Source: SZUA-309 sp965230005 (GTDB lineage Bacteria > Pseudomonadota > Gammaproteobacteria > Pseudomonadales > Azotimanducaceae). From it: DNA of 64,000 nucleotides. Each line of letters begins with the position of its first letter. The first letter of the stretch is position 1. Shown here one piece after another: positions 8,568 to 16,820 of the stretch. Location of the stretch: contig OZ245934.1 of NCBI GenBank assembly GCA_965230005.1, positions 1,674,001 to 1,738,000 on the forward strand, written 5' to 3'. A program made the position numbers and the translations under genes. The notes under the pieces are model-generated. The model worked only from the letters and a program-made list of their open reading frames with translations. It had not been told where the DNA came from and searched no databases.

Positions 8568-9414
8568 GGTGAAACCCATCAAGAACGGCTTCGTTGCCGA
8601 GATCGACGCAGTGGACGTTCGCGATCTGTCCGAGGAAGCCTTCGAAACGATCTACACCGCCTGGCTCGACTACGGCGTTTTACGCTTGCGAGGCCAGCAC
8701 ATCGACGAAGACGAACTGCAGCAGTTCAGCGCGCGCTTCGGCCCCCTCGAGGAGATTCCCTTTGGCCGGATCCCCGAATCGGAAAAGGCCAAGGTGAAAA
8801 ACCGCTACGTGACGCAGCTCTCGAACATCGTCGTCGATGGCAAACCCATCGGCGGTCTCGGGAATGCGGAGGCCAGCTGGCATTCAGACATGACCTATTT
8901 GGACACGCCGCCACCGGCGAGCGTGTTGCTTGGCGTGGAGATACCCGCCGCTGGCGGCGACACCTACTTCGCCGACCAGAACGCCGCTTACGAAGCGCTC
9001 CCGCAAGCTTTGCGGACACGCATCGAATCCCTCTCGATCAAACACGACGCCGCCCACACGAGCATCGGCAAGCTGCGACCGGGCTTCGAAGCCTTCGACG
9101 ACCCCCGGGACGCGCCTGGTGCCGTGCACCCCATCGTCCGGACACACGAAGAAACGGGTCGCCAAACCCTTTATCTCGGACGGCGGGAATGGGCCTATGT
9201 GCCCGGCCTCTCGCTGGAAGAGAGCGAAGCGCTCCTCGATGAACTCTGGGGTTATGCGGCCCTGCCGGAGAATGTCTGGAAACAGCAGTGGCAGCCCTAC
9301 GATCTGATCATCTGGGATAACCGCCGCGTGCTGCATCGCCGGGACGACTTCGATGCGCGGTCGCGGCGGCTCATGAAGCGGTGCCAGGTGCTGGCCAGAG
9401 CCGCCAACGGCTGA
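8560..9414 (+). CDS. TauD/TfdA-family Fe(II)/2-oxoglutarate dioxygenase
   Basis: The 284-residue enzyme carries the facial triad: H108 and D110 in EASWHSDMTY and H259 in NRRVLHRRDD. The late arginine cluster (RSRRLMKR) would bind 2-oxoglutarate. Such enzymes hydroxylate small acids such as taurine, sulfonates or aryloxyacetates; the substrate here is not readable. Start ATG 8560 follows AAGGAGG closely and overlaps the stop of the GrdB-like gene, so the two are co-translated. An in-frame start 33 bp upstream is less likely because it lacks this ribosome site. Confidence 0.92.
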   Translation: MPEVKPIKNGFVAEIDAVDVRDLSEEAFETIYTAWLDYGVLRLRGQHIDEDELQQFSARFGPLEEIPFGRIPESEKAKVKNRYVTQLSNIVVDGKPIGGLGNAEASWHSDMTYLDTPPPASVLLGVEIPAAGGDTYFADQNAAYEALPQALRTRIESLSIKHDAAHTSIGKLRPGFEAFDDPRDAPGAVHPIVRTHEETGRQTLYLGRREWAYVPGLSLEESEALLDELWGYAALPENVWKQQWQPYDLIIWDNRRVLHRRDDFDARSRRLMKRCQVLARAANG

Positions 9415-9463
9415 TGTCACTTCCACACAGCTCAGCGCGGTGCACTCCTCTCACTATACCTTG

Positions 9464-9473
9464 AATGATCATT
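9464..9473. promoter_or_regulatory. Palindrome in the promoter region of a TetR gene
   Basis: AATGATCATT is a perfect 10-bp palindrome 22 bp before the GTG start of the next TetR gene, in a locally A/T-rich stretch. It may be an autoregulatory operator. Short length keeps confidence low. Confidence 0.3.
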
Positions 9474-9495
9474 TTAGGTTTAGTACCGTACCTGG

Positions 9496-10086
9496 GTGAC
9501 CAGAGGTCCTGACAAACAGTTCGAGCCGGAAGCGGCCCTCCAGGAGGCCATGCTGCTCTTCTGGGAGAAGGGCTATGCCGCAGCGAGCATGGCCGAGCTG
9601 CAGGCACGCATGAGGCTTGGTGCAAAGAGCCTCTACGACACCTTCGGAAACAAACGGCAGCTCTACTTCAGCGCCATCAGCCACTACACAGAGACAGTCA
9701 CGAAAAAGCTCTTCGGAGCGCTGTCTCAATCGCCCTCGCCGCTCCGCGCGGCAAATTCGGTCATGCAGAAAATCGCCAGGCTTGATGCAGCTTCCCACAA
9801 TGGCTGCCTGCTTGGGGTGGCCATGGCACAGGCACAGCTGTCTGAAGACGAGGAGCTCACGAATTTTCTCGCCGCCCAGCTGCAGGTCATCGAAGATGCG
9901 CTGTGCGACGCCTTCGAGCAGGCGCAGGCTTCGGGAGAATTGGCCGCAGTCGTAGCGCCGCGGGATCTGGCCCGCCTCTACACGGCCGCTTTCCAGGGCG
10001 CCAACCTCATTTCACGGGTCAAGACGGATGGTTCCATGTCGCAGGGTGTCAGTCGCGCCCTGGAAACACTGTCGGCGGCCAGTTAG
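9496..10086 (+). CDS. TetR/AcrR family transcriptional regulator
   Basis: The 196-residue protein starts at GTG 9496. The N-terminal HTH spans about 12-55, with GYAAASMAELQARMRLGAKSLYDTFGNKRQLY as recognition region in the style of TetR proteins that sense electrophiles or small organics. It is followed after 20 bp by the AhpD-like gene on the same strand, so it may control redox or detoxification genes downstream. Effector and target are inferred from position only. Confidence 0.9.
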   Translation: MTRGPDKQFEPEAALQEAMLLFWEKGYAAASMAELQARMRLGAKSLYDTFGNKRQLYFSAISHYTETVTKKLFGALSQSPSPLRAANSVMQKIARLDAASHNGCLLGVAMAQAQLSEDEELTNFLAAQLQVIEDALCDAFEQAQASGELAAVVAPRDLARLYTAAFQGANLISRVKTDGSMSQGVSRALETLSAAS

Positions 10087-10106
10087 CAAACCTCAACGGT
10101 GAATCG

Positions 10107-10850
10107 ATGAACCACTTCGACTATCAAAGCGCTCCTTACCCCATTCGGGAAGATCTGCCCGAGGCTTATCGGACCTACTGGAAGCAGCTCAGCGCGCCCG
10201 GCACCTGGTGGACGGGCGCGGAACGCGTCGCGATTGCTCAGGAAACCCGCAACGCCCTGGCGTGTGCTTACTGTGAAGAACGGAAGCAGGCACTCTCGCC
10301 TTACGGCTACCCCGGGGAGCACGACAGCAGCAGGGCCTTGCCCGAACGGGCCATCGACGCCGTGCACCGGGTCGTTACCGACCAGACGAGACTCACGCAG
10401 TCTTTCGTAGACGACAACGCCGCCAACGGCTTGAGCAAAGGCGCTTACGTCGAACTCGTGGGCATCGTTGTGGCGGTCTTGAGCATCGATGAGTTCAACA
10501 GAGCCCTCGGCATGCCAGTGGAAGCGCTACCGGAGGCGCAGTCCGGGGAGCCAAGCGGCTACGAACCCGCCATGTTGAGCGACGACATCGGCTTCGTACC
10601 CACGGTGCCCGGAGACGGCGCCGTCGGCAAGGAAGCGGACCTGTGGCCGGCGAGCTTCGCCGCCAACGTCGTCCGCGCCCTGACGCTGGTCCCGAACGCG
10701 TTGCGCGAATGGCGCGGCGTTGCGGCGGCACAGTACATTGCGCTCGAGAACATGGGGAGCTACGCCAAAGACGAGGCTCGCGCCATTGACCGAACGCAGA
10801 TGGAACTGGTCGCAGGACGTGTGTCGGCTGTGAACGAGTGCTTCTACTGA
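10107..10850 (+). CDS. AhpD-like alkylhydroperoxidase-related protein
   Basis: The 247-residue protein contains ETRNALACAYCEERKQ near residues 49-64, a CxxC redox site set in an AhpD/carboxymuconolactone-decarboxylase-like helix. A second helical part includes LVGIVVAVLSIDEFNRALG. The family is known to contain members with Sec in place of the first cysteine; here both codons are ordinary TGC/TGT. ATG 10107 is chosen because the open frame upstream overlaps the TetR gene in another frame. Likely role is thiol-dependent reduction of peroxides or transfer of reducing equivalents. It is probably co-transcribed with the next small gene. Confidence 0.75.
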   Translation: MNHFDYQSAPYPIREDLPEAYRTYWKQLSAPGTWWTGAERVAIAQETRNALACAYCEERKQALSPYGYPGEHDSSRALPERAIDAVHRVVTDQTRLTQSFVDDNAANGLSKGAYVELVGIVVAVLSIDEFNRALGMPVEALPEAQSGEPSGYEPAMLSDDIGFVPTVPGDGAVGKEADLWPASFAANVVRALTLVPNALREWRGVAAAQYIALENMGSYAKDEARAIDRTQMELVAGRVSAVNECFY

Positions 10851-10868
10851 ACTAACGCACACGCCACG

Positions 10869-11225
10869 ATGCTCCGTGTGAGCGCGCAGACCAACGAAAC
10901 AGACATCGATATTCAAGGCGTCGGCGGGAACGCCGCGAGCGCCGACCAGGGCATCGAATTCGGCGCCGAGCTCATGCAGTTTGCGGAAGCCGTGGCCCGG
11001 CGGGATCAGGCAGCGTTGCCGATCGCACGGCAGGCGCTCCTCGACGCCGCAGGATCCAAGGTACTGGTCGACGCCGCCGGCGTGGCGGCTAACTTCCAGC
11101 GTATGGTGCGGATCGCCGACTCAATCGGCATCCCCTATGACGACACCCGTTCCGAGCTCGGGCAGCAGGTGCGAGACGATCTGCAGCTGACCAGCTTCGC
11201 CACGGCGCAGCACACGTTCAGTTAG
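10869..11225 (+). CDS. Small helical protein partnered with the AhpD-like gene
   Basis: The protein is 118 residues, soluble and rich in alanine, with segments such as GIEFGAELMQFAEAVARRD and QALLDAAGSKVLVDAAGVAANFQRMVRIADS. It begins 18 bp after the AhpD-like gene. The helical pattern recalls the C-terminal part of two-domain AhpD-related proteins, so the pair may be a split version of one enzyme. I do not recognise a catalytic motif. Function is unknown; co-expression with the upstream gene is the best clue. Confidence 0.65.
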   Translation: MLRVSAQTNETDIDIQGVGGNAASADQGIEFGAELMQFAEAVARRDQAALPIARQALLDAAGSKVLVDAAGVAANFQRMVRIADSIGIPYDDTRSELGQQVRDDLQLTSFATAQHTFS

Positions 11226-11234
11226 GCGGACCGG

Positions 11235-11663
11235 CTAGTCGTTGACGTCTTCGACGGACACCTGGCCGGTGATCCGTCGCCAGATGTGTGCCCAGGATAG
11301 TCCGACTGCCAGCAGCAGTGCCACACAGACGAGCACGATCCAGGTAATGGCGCCCGCGGAATCCGCATCGAGCAGTCCGAAGTCAATGAACACCCACACC
11401 ACGGCCCCCAGGAACGCTGCAGTGAGAATCACACCGAACATATCCAGGGCGTTGAAGGTGGCCACCAGCAGAATGCTCCAGCCGATCACGAGCACCACCA
11501 GCGCAAGGAAATGAACGCCTCCGAGGCCGTCACCGCTGATGGCTCCGGCGATCCAGTGATAAAAAGAGAACCCGCTCGGGTTGTAAGTGATCAACACCAG
11601 CGCCAGCGGCCCAACAAACCGCAACACCAGATCAACGCCGCTCAATTCCTTCTTACCGGGCAT
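11235..11663 (-). CDS. Small integral membrane protein (DUF6524-like)
   Basis: The 142-residue protein has four predicted TM helices (about 14-28, 46-70, 75-95 and 104-126), a short basic loop (WRRITG) and an acidic C-terminus. The opening segment DLVLRFVGPLALVLITYNPSG is like that of a conserved uncharacterised family in marine proteobacteria. It is convergent with the gene to its left and 47 bp downstream of the Rieske oxygenase gene on the same strand. No function can be assigned. Confidence 0.75.
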   Translation of the reverse strand: MPGKKELSGVDLVLRFVGPLALVLITYNPSGFSFYHWIAGAISGDGLGGVHFLALVVLVIGWSILLVATFNALDMFGVILTAAFLGAVVWVFIDFGLLDADSAGAITWIVLVCVALLLAVGLSWAHIWRRITGQVSVEDVND

Positions 11664-11710
11664 TCATTGCTCCCTCTTGTCTGTCACTGTTGTGAGTTCG
11701 GGGTTCGCGC

Positions 11711-12961
11711 CTAGCCGGCCGCTGTTTCCAGGCGCTCCAGCGGCTCGAGGCGCGGCTGACCGAGCGCCTCGCGGAAATTGTTGTGGAAGTGATGCAGCGC
11801 CGGTTCATTGCGGCCGAAGAGCACCTCTTTCATCTGCCCATTCTCCGCCGCCCGCTGTTGCATCTCACCCATGACGTAGTCTTCCTGCTCCACGGTGCTG
11901 TGGAAGACTTCGAGAGACGCTTCAAGGTTCGCACCAACGTCGCTGCGTTCGCTGAACTCGTAAACCTTGCTCGCATCGAAGTCCTGCTTCTGAGCTTCTG
12001 CCATATCGATCACATCCTGTGACCAGTAGAAGCTGATCCGGGTCACCGAACGGCCGGCGCCGTCTGCGTGAGGATAAATCCGGATCAGCGTTGACGTCTG
12101 GCTGCTCGTCAGCAGCTGCACGTTCGGGAACAGGTGATACATCACGAAGGTGCCCTGCTCGATGCGCCAGTCTTCTTCAGGCAGGGCGCGCAGGGCGTCG
12201 ATGCCGCGACTGGCGGTCACAAATCGATGATGGCGCCCGAACTCCTCGAAGTGCAGGTTATTGCCGTAGTAAAGCTGGCCGAGCGTATTCTTGTGCAGCT
12301 TGCCGAAGTGGTAGGTCTCACCGAAGGTGTCGTTGGCGAACTTCCAGTTGAGCTGCATGTCGATGGTCTTGTCGCCAACAAACTTCTGGTTTTCCATACC
12401 GAAGGAGTCGAGTTCCGCCGCAAGCGTGCTGCCGAGCAGCGCATTCACATCGAGGTCTCCATCCACCTTCGGATGCACCCAGAGCAGGCCGCCGCGCTCG
12501 ACCGCCGGCAGCTCCAGGAGCCCATGGCAGGACTTGTCGATCGCGCCGAAATGATCCTCATCCGGGATGTTCAGCAGCTCGCCGGTGTTGGCGTAGCTCC
12601 ACTGGTGGAAGGGACACATGAACACGCTGCGCCGGCCCCGGGACTCGGTCGCGACCTGCACGGATCGATGGCGGCAGGCATTGAGAAAGGCCCGGAACAC
12701 ACCGTTTTTGTCGCGAGTGGCGAGAATGGGCGTGCCGAAGTCGTTCATGGTCAGGAAGGAGCCCGGCTCCGGCAGATCGCCGGACAGGCCGATCAGCTGC
12801 GGATGGTTCCTGAAGAAGGCATCCTGTTCGAGTTTCGCCTGCTCCGGGCAGACGTACGATGTGGTCGGCATCCGGTACTGGACGCCCGCATCCACGTTGC
12901 GCCCCTCATCGAGCTGCTGCATCAGCTCCTTGAGAATTTTGACCTGTAAACCGTGCTCCAT
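11711..12961 (-). CDS. Aromatic ring-hydroxylating oxygenase, Rieske alpha subunit
   Basis: The 416-residue protein has a Rieske [2Fe-2S] centre with C96-x-H98 (CRHRSVQV) and C116-x-x-H119 (CPFHQW). A C-terminal catalytic domain has NDTFGETYHFGKLH at 210-223, where H218 and H223 are probable mononuclear iron ligands. It would insert oxygen into an aromatic or related substrate using electrons from a separate reductase, which is not in this window. ATG 12961 (MEHGLQV) is chosen; the longer frame would overlap rluE on the same strand. It fits the catabolic theme of the neighbourhood. Confidence 0.92.
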   Translation of the reverse strand: MEHGLQVKILKELMQQLDEGRNVDAGVQYRMPTTSYVCPEQAKLEQDAFFRNHPQLIGLSGDLPEPGSFLTMNDFGTPILATRDKNGVFRAFLNACRHRSVQVATESRGRRSVFMCPFHQWSYANTGELLNIPDEDHFGAIDKSCHGLLELPAVERGGLLWVHPKVDGDLDVNALLGSTLAAELDSFGMENQKFVGDKTIDMQLNWKFANDTFGETYHFGKLHKNTLGQLYYGNNLHFEEFGRHHRFVTASRGIDALRALPEEDWRIEQGTFVMYHLFPNVQLLTSSQTSTLIRIYPHADGAGRSVTRISFYWSQDVIDMAEAQKQDFDASKVYEFSERSDVGANLEASLEVFHSTVEQEDYVMGEMQQRAAENGQMKEVLFGRNEPALHHFHNNFREALGQPRLEPLERLETAAG

Positions 12962-13035
12962 CAGCGCTCTCCCCGATCGCTCCCGAACTCCAGGGGTGAA
13001 TCTCCGACAGGTGGCCGTGGAATTCAAGGGAGGAT

Positions 13036-13566
13036 TCAGACCCGCAGCAGCTCCCCGGGCTCGATGCCATCGAGGGTCCATGAACCGATGCGGTAGCGGA
13101 TGAGCCGGAGCACGGGAAATCCGACGGCCGCGCACATGCGGCGCACCTGGCGATTCCGCCCTTCACTGAGCGTCAGCTCGAGCCAGCTGTCTGGAATCTC
13201 CCGGCGGACGCGAATCGGCGGCTGCCGCGGCCAGAGGGGCTGTGGGGGTGCGATCACTTTCACTCTCGCCGGCCGCGTCAGCCCATCCTTCAGCTCGATA
13301 CCGTCGCGGAGCGGTTGCAGTGCATCCTCCCCGGGCGATCCTTCCACCTGGGCCCAATAGGTCTTGCTGACCTTGTGCTCGGGATGCGTGATCTTGTGCC
13401 TGAGCGCCAGATCGTCGGTCAGCATCAGCAGCCCTTCACTATCGCGATCCAGACGCCCGGCCACCTGAACCTCCGGGATGTCGATGTAGTCCTTCAAGGT
13501 CCGCCGACCCGCCTTGTCCGTGAATTGTGACAGCACGTCATAGGGCTTGTTGAAGAGCACAATCAT
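13036..13566 (-). CDS. rluE: 23S rRNA pseudouridine synthase RluE
   Basis: The 176-residue protein lacks the S4 domain and begins directly with MIVLFNKPYDVLSQF, as RluE does. The catalytic motif is GRLDRDSEGLL at 37-47, with D40 as catalytic aspartate. The C-terminal motif EGRNRQVRRMCAAVGFPVLRLIR is typical of the RsuA/RluE group. RluE modifies U2457 (E. coli numbering) of 23S rRNA. This is a housekeeping gene among catabolic genes and supports a proteobacterial host. Confidence 0.93.
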   Translation of the reverse strand: MIVLFNKPYDVLSQFTDKAGRRTLKDYIDIPEVQVAGRLDRDSEGLLMLTDDLALRHKITHPEHKVSKTYWAQVEGSPGEDALQPLRDGIELKDGLTRPARVKVIAPPQPLWPRQPPIRVRREIPDSWLELTLSEGRNRQVRRMCAAVGFPVLRLIRYRIGSWTLDGIEPGELLRV

Positions 13567-13673
13567 GTCGGTCGGCTGATGGCACGGATTCGCAAGGTGA
13601 TGACAACTCCAGAGGCCCGTTTACCGGCCCAGGCGTTATAGTTCGCCCTATCGTAACCACAACGAGTCGGACC

Positions 13674-14567
13674 GTGACAGACGCTGCAGACCAGTTCGAA
13701 AAGATCAGCAAAGCCCAGGGCTTCATTGCCGCCCTCGATCAGAGCGGCGGGAGCACGCCCAAGGCCCTGGGCCTCTATGGGGTGGGCCCGGAGAACTGGA
13801 GCTCCGAAGCCGAAATGTTCGACCTGGTGCACGAGATGCGCACCCGGATCGTCATGAGCCCGTCATTCACCGGTGCACGGATCCTCGGCGCCATTCTCTT
13901 CGAGATGACCATGGATCGGGAGGTCAACGGCGTCCCCACCGCCGAGTTTCTCTGGAAAGAAAAGCAGGTCGTCCCCTTTCTCAAGGTGGACAAGGGCCTG
14001 GCCGAGGAAGCCGATGGTGTGCAGCTGATGAAACCCATGCCGGAGCTCGACGCACTGCTCGCCCGAGCCCGGGAGAAAGGCATCTTCGGCACCAAGATGC
14101 GCTCTGTGATCAAGGAAGCGAATGCCAGCGGCATCGCCGCTGTCGTGGATCAGCAGTTCGAGATCGCCAAACGGATCATCGCGGCTGGTCTGGTTCCGAT
14201 CGTGGAACCGGAAGTAGACATCAATTGCCCGGACAAGGCCGGCGCAGAAGCCCTGATGAAGGCAGAGATCCTGAAACACCTGGATGCTCTGGGCGACGAC
14301 GAGCGGGTCATGCTGAAGCTGACGCTTCCCGAAGAAACCAATTTCTTCGCCGAACTCATCGCGCATCCCAACGTGCTGCGGGTAGTCGCCCTCTCCGGGG
14401 GCTACAGCCGCGAAGAGTCCAACGACCGGCTCGCCGCCCAGCATGGAATGACGGCAAGTTTCTCCCGCGCGCTGACCGAGGGGCTGACCCGGCAGCAGAC
14501 GGACACGGAGTTCGACAATCTGCTCGATGACTCGATTCAGAGCATCTTCGAGGCGTCGATTACCTGA
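13674..14567 (+). CDS. fda: Class I fructose-bisphosphate aldolase
   Basis: The 297-residue protein starts at GTG 13674. The opening GFIAALDQSGGSTPKAL and the segment FLKVDKGL belong to the bacterial class I aldolase family. K215 in VMLKLTLPEE fits the Schiff-base lysine by position. It cleaves fructose-1,6-bisphosphate to dihydroxyacetone phosphate and glyceraldehyde-3-phosphate in glycolysis and gluconeogenesis. It is divergent from rluE with a 107-bp promoter space and stands alone. Confidence 0.92.
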   Translation: MTDAADQFEKISKAQGFIAALDQSGGSTPKALGLYGVGPENWSSEAEMFDLVHEMRTRIVMSPSFTGARILGAILFEMTMDREVNGVPTAEFLWKEKQVVPFLKVDKGLAEEADGVQLMKPMPELDALLARAREKGIFGTKMRSVIKEANASGIAAVVDQQFEIAKRIIAAGLVPIVEPEVDINCPDKAGAEALMKAEILKHLDALGDDERVMLKLTLPEETNFFAELIAHPNVLRVVALSGGYSREESNDRLAAQHGMTASFSRALTEGLTRQQTDTEFDNLLDDSIQSIFEASIT

Positions 14568-14617
14568 TCAGATCCCAGGGACTCACTCCGGCAGAGCTGC
14601 CGGCTGCTGATGGGCGG

Positions 14618-16042
14618 TCAGCGCGCTGAGGGCAACAGCGCTCCCTGGCTGAAAGCACGGCCGTGCTTCACTACCTGCTCAATGCGTTGCAGGTTGGCAA
14701 TGTCGGCGATGGGATCGGCGGAAAGGATGAGGAAGTCGGCGAATTTGCCCGGCTCCACGCTGCCATACTCGTCGTCCTTGCCGGCAACGGCCGCGGAGTT
14801 CAGCGTGGCTGAGCGGATCAGATCCTCTGCCGGGATACCCGCCTGATTCAGGGCCCGCAGCTCGAGATGCATGGAAGACCCGGCGGCCAGGCCGATCATG
14901 CCGGCATCGGTCGCGGCAGCGATCGTGACTCCGGCATCGAAGAGCGTCTTGGTATTCGCCGCCGCCATGGCGCCCTGCACCCGATAGCGGTCGCTCTGCC
15001 CGTCGGCCGCTGGAAAAGGCTCATACCACGAGTCGACGACGCCGGGGACTGAGCAAACTTCCTCAATGGGCAGGAGGTCGATTTCCTTCGTGTAGAGCTC
15101 GACGAAAGTGCGCTCGCGGAGCCCGAGGGTCGGCACGACGATCACGCCCTTCTCTTTTGCAAGCTCAATGAACGCCTCATCGACGGGCTGATCCGCGGGC
15201 ACGTGCTGCAGGCTCGCCACGCCGAGCTCGATCATGCCGCGGGCATACTCGAGCGCATGGGCATGGGTGGTCACCCTGAGGCCATGGCGCGCCGCGGCTT
15301 CGATGACGGTCCTCTCGAGCTCGCGCCAGTCGTACCACCAGAGCAGGGAGCGATTCACCAGGCTGCCGCGATCGTCCATGGCGGTTTTGATGAGGTCGGC
15401 ATCTCGATCGACGGCTTCCTCGACGGCCGCCACGGCCTCCTCCGGAGACACCACCGGTTTGATCGTCAGCTCTCCGTCCCAGGGCGGTATGGCCCGTTCG
15501 GCGACGAATCTGGGTGCATGGGCGATCACCCCATGGCCGATGAACACAGTCGGCGCATCGTCCATGCGGCGCGCCAGCTCACGCGCGTCGTATTCGAGGC
15601 TCGGGCCACCCAGAGACAGCACGCTGGTTACGCCGGAACACATGAACGCGTGGAGCGTTTCCGGCAGATGCGCCTTGATCCAGGCGATCTCCTCCGAGTA
15701 CGGCACCTTGTCGGTCAGATCGATGAATGCCGGCCGGGTGTAAGCGCGGCCGGAGGTCATGAAGTGAATGTGGGAATCGATGAGACCGGGCACGATCCAT
15801 CTACCGGACACATCAACGGTGCGCGCGCCTTCGAGGACGCCCACGTCGTCACCCGCGAAGAGAACACGATCGTCCTGCACGAGGACCGTGGCGTTCTCTA
15901 CCGGCGCACGCCCCGTGCCATCGATCAGCGTCGCGCCGACATAGGCAGTGACGTCCGCTGCCACGGCCCGGCCGCAAAGGACGAGCATCAGCGCCAGGCA
16001 GATCACCCGGCTTCGTTTCCTCGCTGCCACCGGCACGTTCAT
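14618..16042 (-). CDS. Secreted metal-dependent amidohydrolase
   Basis: The 474-residue protein has a Sec signal peptide (about 1-28, basic start then LICLALMLVLCGRAVAA). The amidohydrolase barrel follows, with the metal motif DSHIHF (H91, H93) and later TTHAHAL and AATDAGM, where metal-binding histidine and the catalytic aspartate lie. Members hydrolyse imidazolone-, dipeptide- or hydantoin-like bonds; substrate is unknown. Its ATG overlaps the TGA of the SDR gene by 4 bp (ATGA). It is therefore translated with the SDR and flavin monooxygenase as the third gene of an operon. Confidence 0.88.
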   Translation of the reverse strand: MNVPVAARKRSRVICLALMLVLCGRAVAADVTAYVGATLIDGTGRAPVENATVLVQDDRVLFAGDDVGVLEGARTVDVSGRWIVPGLIDSHIHFMTSGRAYTRPAFIDLTDKVPYSEEIAWIKAHLPETLHAFMCSGVTSVLSLGGPSLEYDARELARRMDDAPTVFIGHGVIAHAPRFVAERAIPPWDGELTIKPVVSPEEAVAAVEEAVDRDADLIKTAMDDRGSLVNRSLLWWYDWRELERTVIEAAARHGLRVTTHAHALEYARGMIELGVASLQHVPADQPVDEAFIELAKEKGVIVVPTLGLRERTFVELYTKEIDLLPIEEVCSVPGVVDSWYEPFPAADGQSDRYRVQGAMAAANTKTLFDAGVTIAAATDAGMIGLAAGSSMHLELRALNQAGIPAEDLIRSATLNSAAVAGKDDEYGSVEPGKFADFLILSADPIADIANLQRIEQVVKHGRAFSQGALLPSAR

Positions 16043-16818
16043 AGCAACCCCGGGTACTGGCCGCCATCGAGCATGAGGTTCTGTCCGGTCACATACCCCG
16101 CATGCCCGCTGCAGAGAAACGCGGCATAGGCGCCGAACTCTTCGGGGTTGCCGAATCGTCTGGCGGGGATGTCCTTGATTGAACGCTCGCGGAACTCCTC
16201 CACCGTGGAGCCAAGCGATCCCGCGAACTTCTCATGGTTGGAGCGGAGCCTGTCCGTGTCGAACTGGCCCGGCAGGAGGTTATTGACGGTCACGTTGTAC
16301 TTCGCCACGTCCCTGGCGACCCCGGCCACGTAGCCCGTGAGCCCCGCCCGGGCGCCGTTCGACAGGCTGAGCATGGCAACGGGCGCCTTCACCATGTGAC
16401 TGGTGACGTTGACGATTCGTCCGAAGCCCCGCTCTTTCATACCCGGCAAAGCCGCATTGGTCATTTCGATCGCAGCAAGCATGTTCGACTCGAGCGCCGC
16501 CAGCCAGTCTTCGCGGGTAAACGACAGGTAGTCACCGACCGGCGGCCCCCCTGAATTGTTGATGAGGATGTCGACATGCCGGCAGTCCTCGAGGAGACTT
16601 TCGCGCTCACCGGCATCACTGAGATTGACGGATTTCCAGCGGACGGCATTGCCGCTGTGCTGTTCGATGTCCGCCGCCGCTGCCCTGAGCTTATCCGGAT
16701 CGCGAGCCACGAGCGTGACCTGCACGCCTTCCTCCGCCAGGGCCTGGGCGATGGCTTTACCCAATCCGGAACTGCCTCCGCAGACCAGTGCTGATTTACC
16801 GTTGATGGCCAGATCCAT
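16039..16818 (-). CDS. Atypical short-chain dehydrogenase/reductase
   Basis: The 259-residue protein has an NAD(P)-binding Rossmann fold with the CGGSSGLGKAIA glycine motif at 14-24, INNSGG at 86-91 and S140 in NVTSHM. Where classical SDRs carry YxxxK, this protein reads SLSNGARAGLTG, so the usual tyrosine and lysine are missing. The same change is seen in the SDR at 24250-25044. It may use other residues or be a non-classical reductase. ATG 16818 is chosen; it sits 2 bp after the monooxygenase stop in the same operon. Confidence 0.88.
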   Translation of the reverse strand: MDLAINGKSALVCGGSSGLGKAIAQALAEEGVQVTLVARDPDKLRAAAADIEQHSGNAVRWKSVNLSDAGERESLLEDCRHVDILINNSGGPPVGDYLSFTREDWLAALESNMLAAIEMTNAALPGMKERGFGRIVNVTSHMVKAPVAMLSLSNGARAGLTGYVAGVARDVAKYNVTVNNLLPGQFDTDRLRSNHEKFAGSLGSTVEEFRERSIKDIPARRFGNPEEFGAYAAFLCSGHAGYVTGQNLMLDGGQYPGLL

Positions 16819-16820
16819 GG

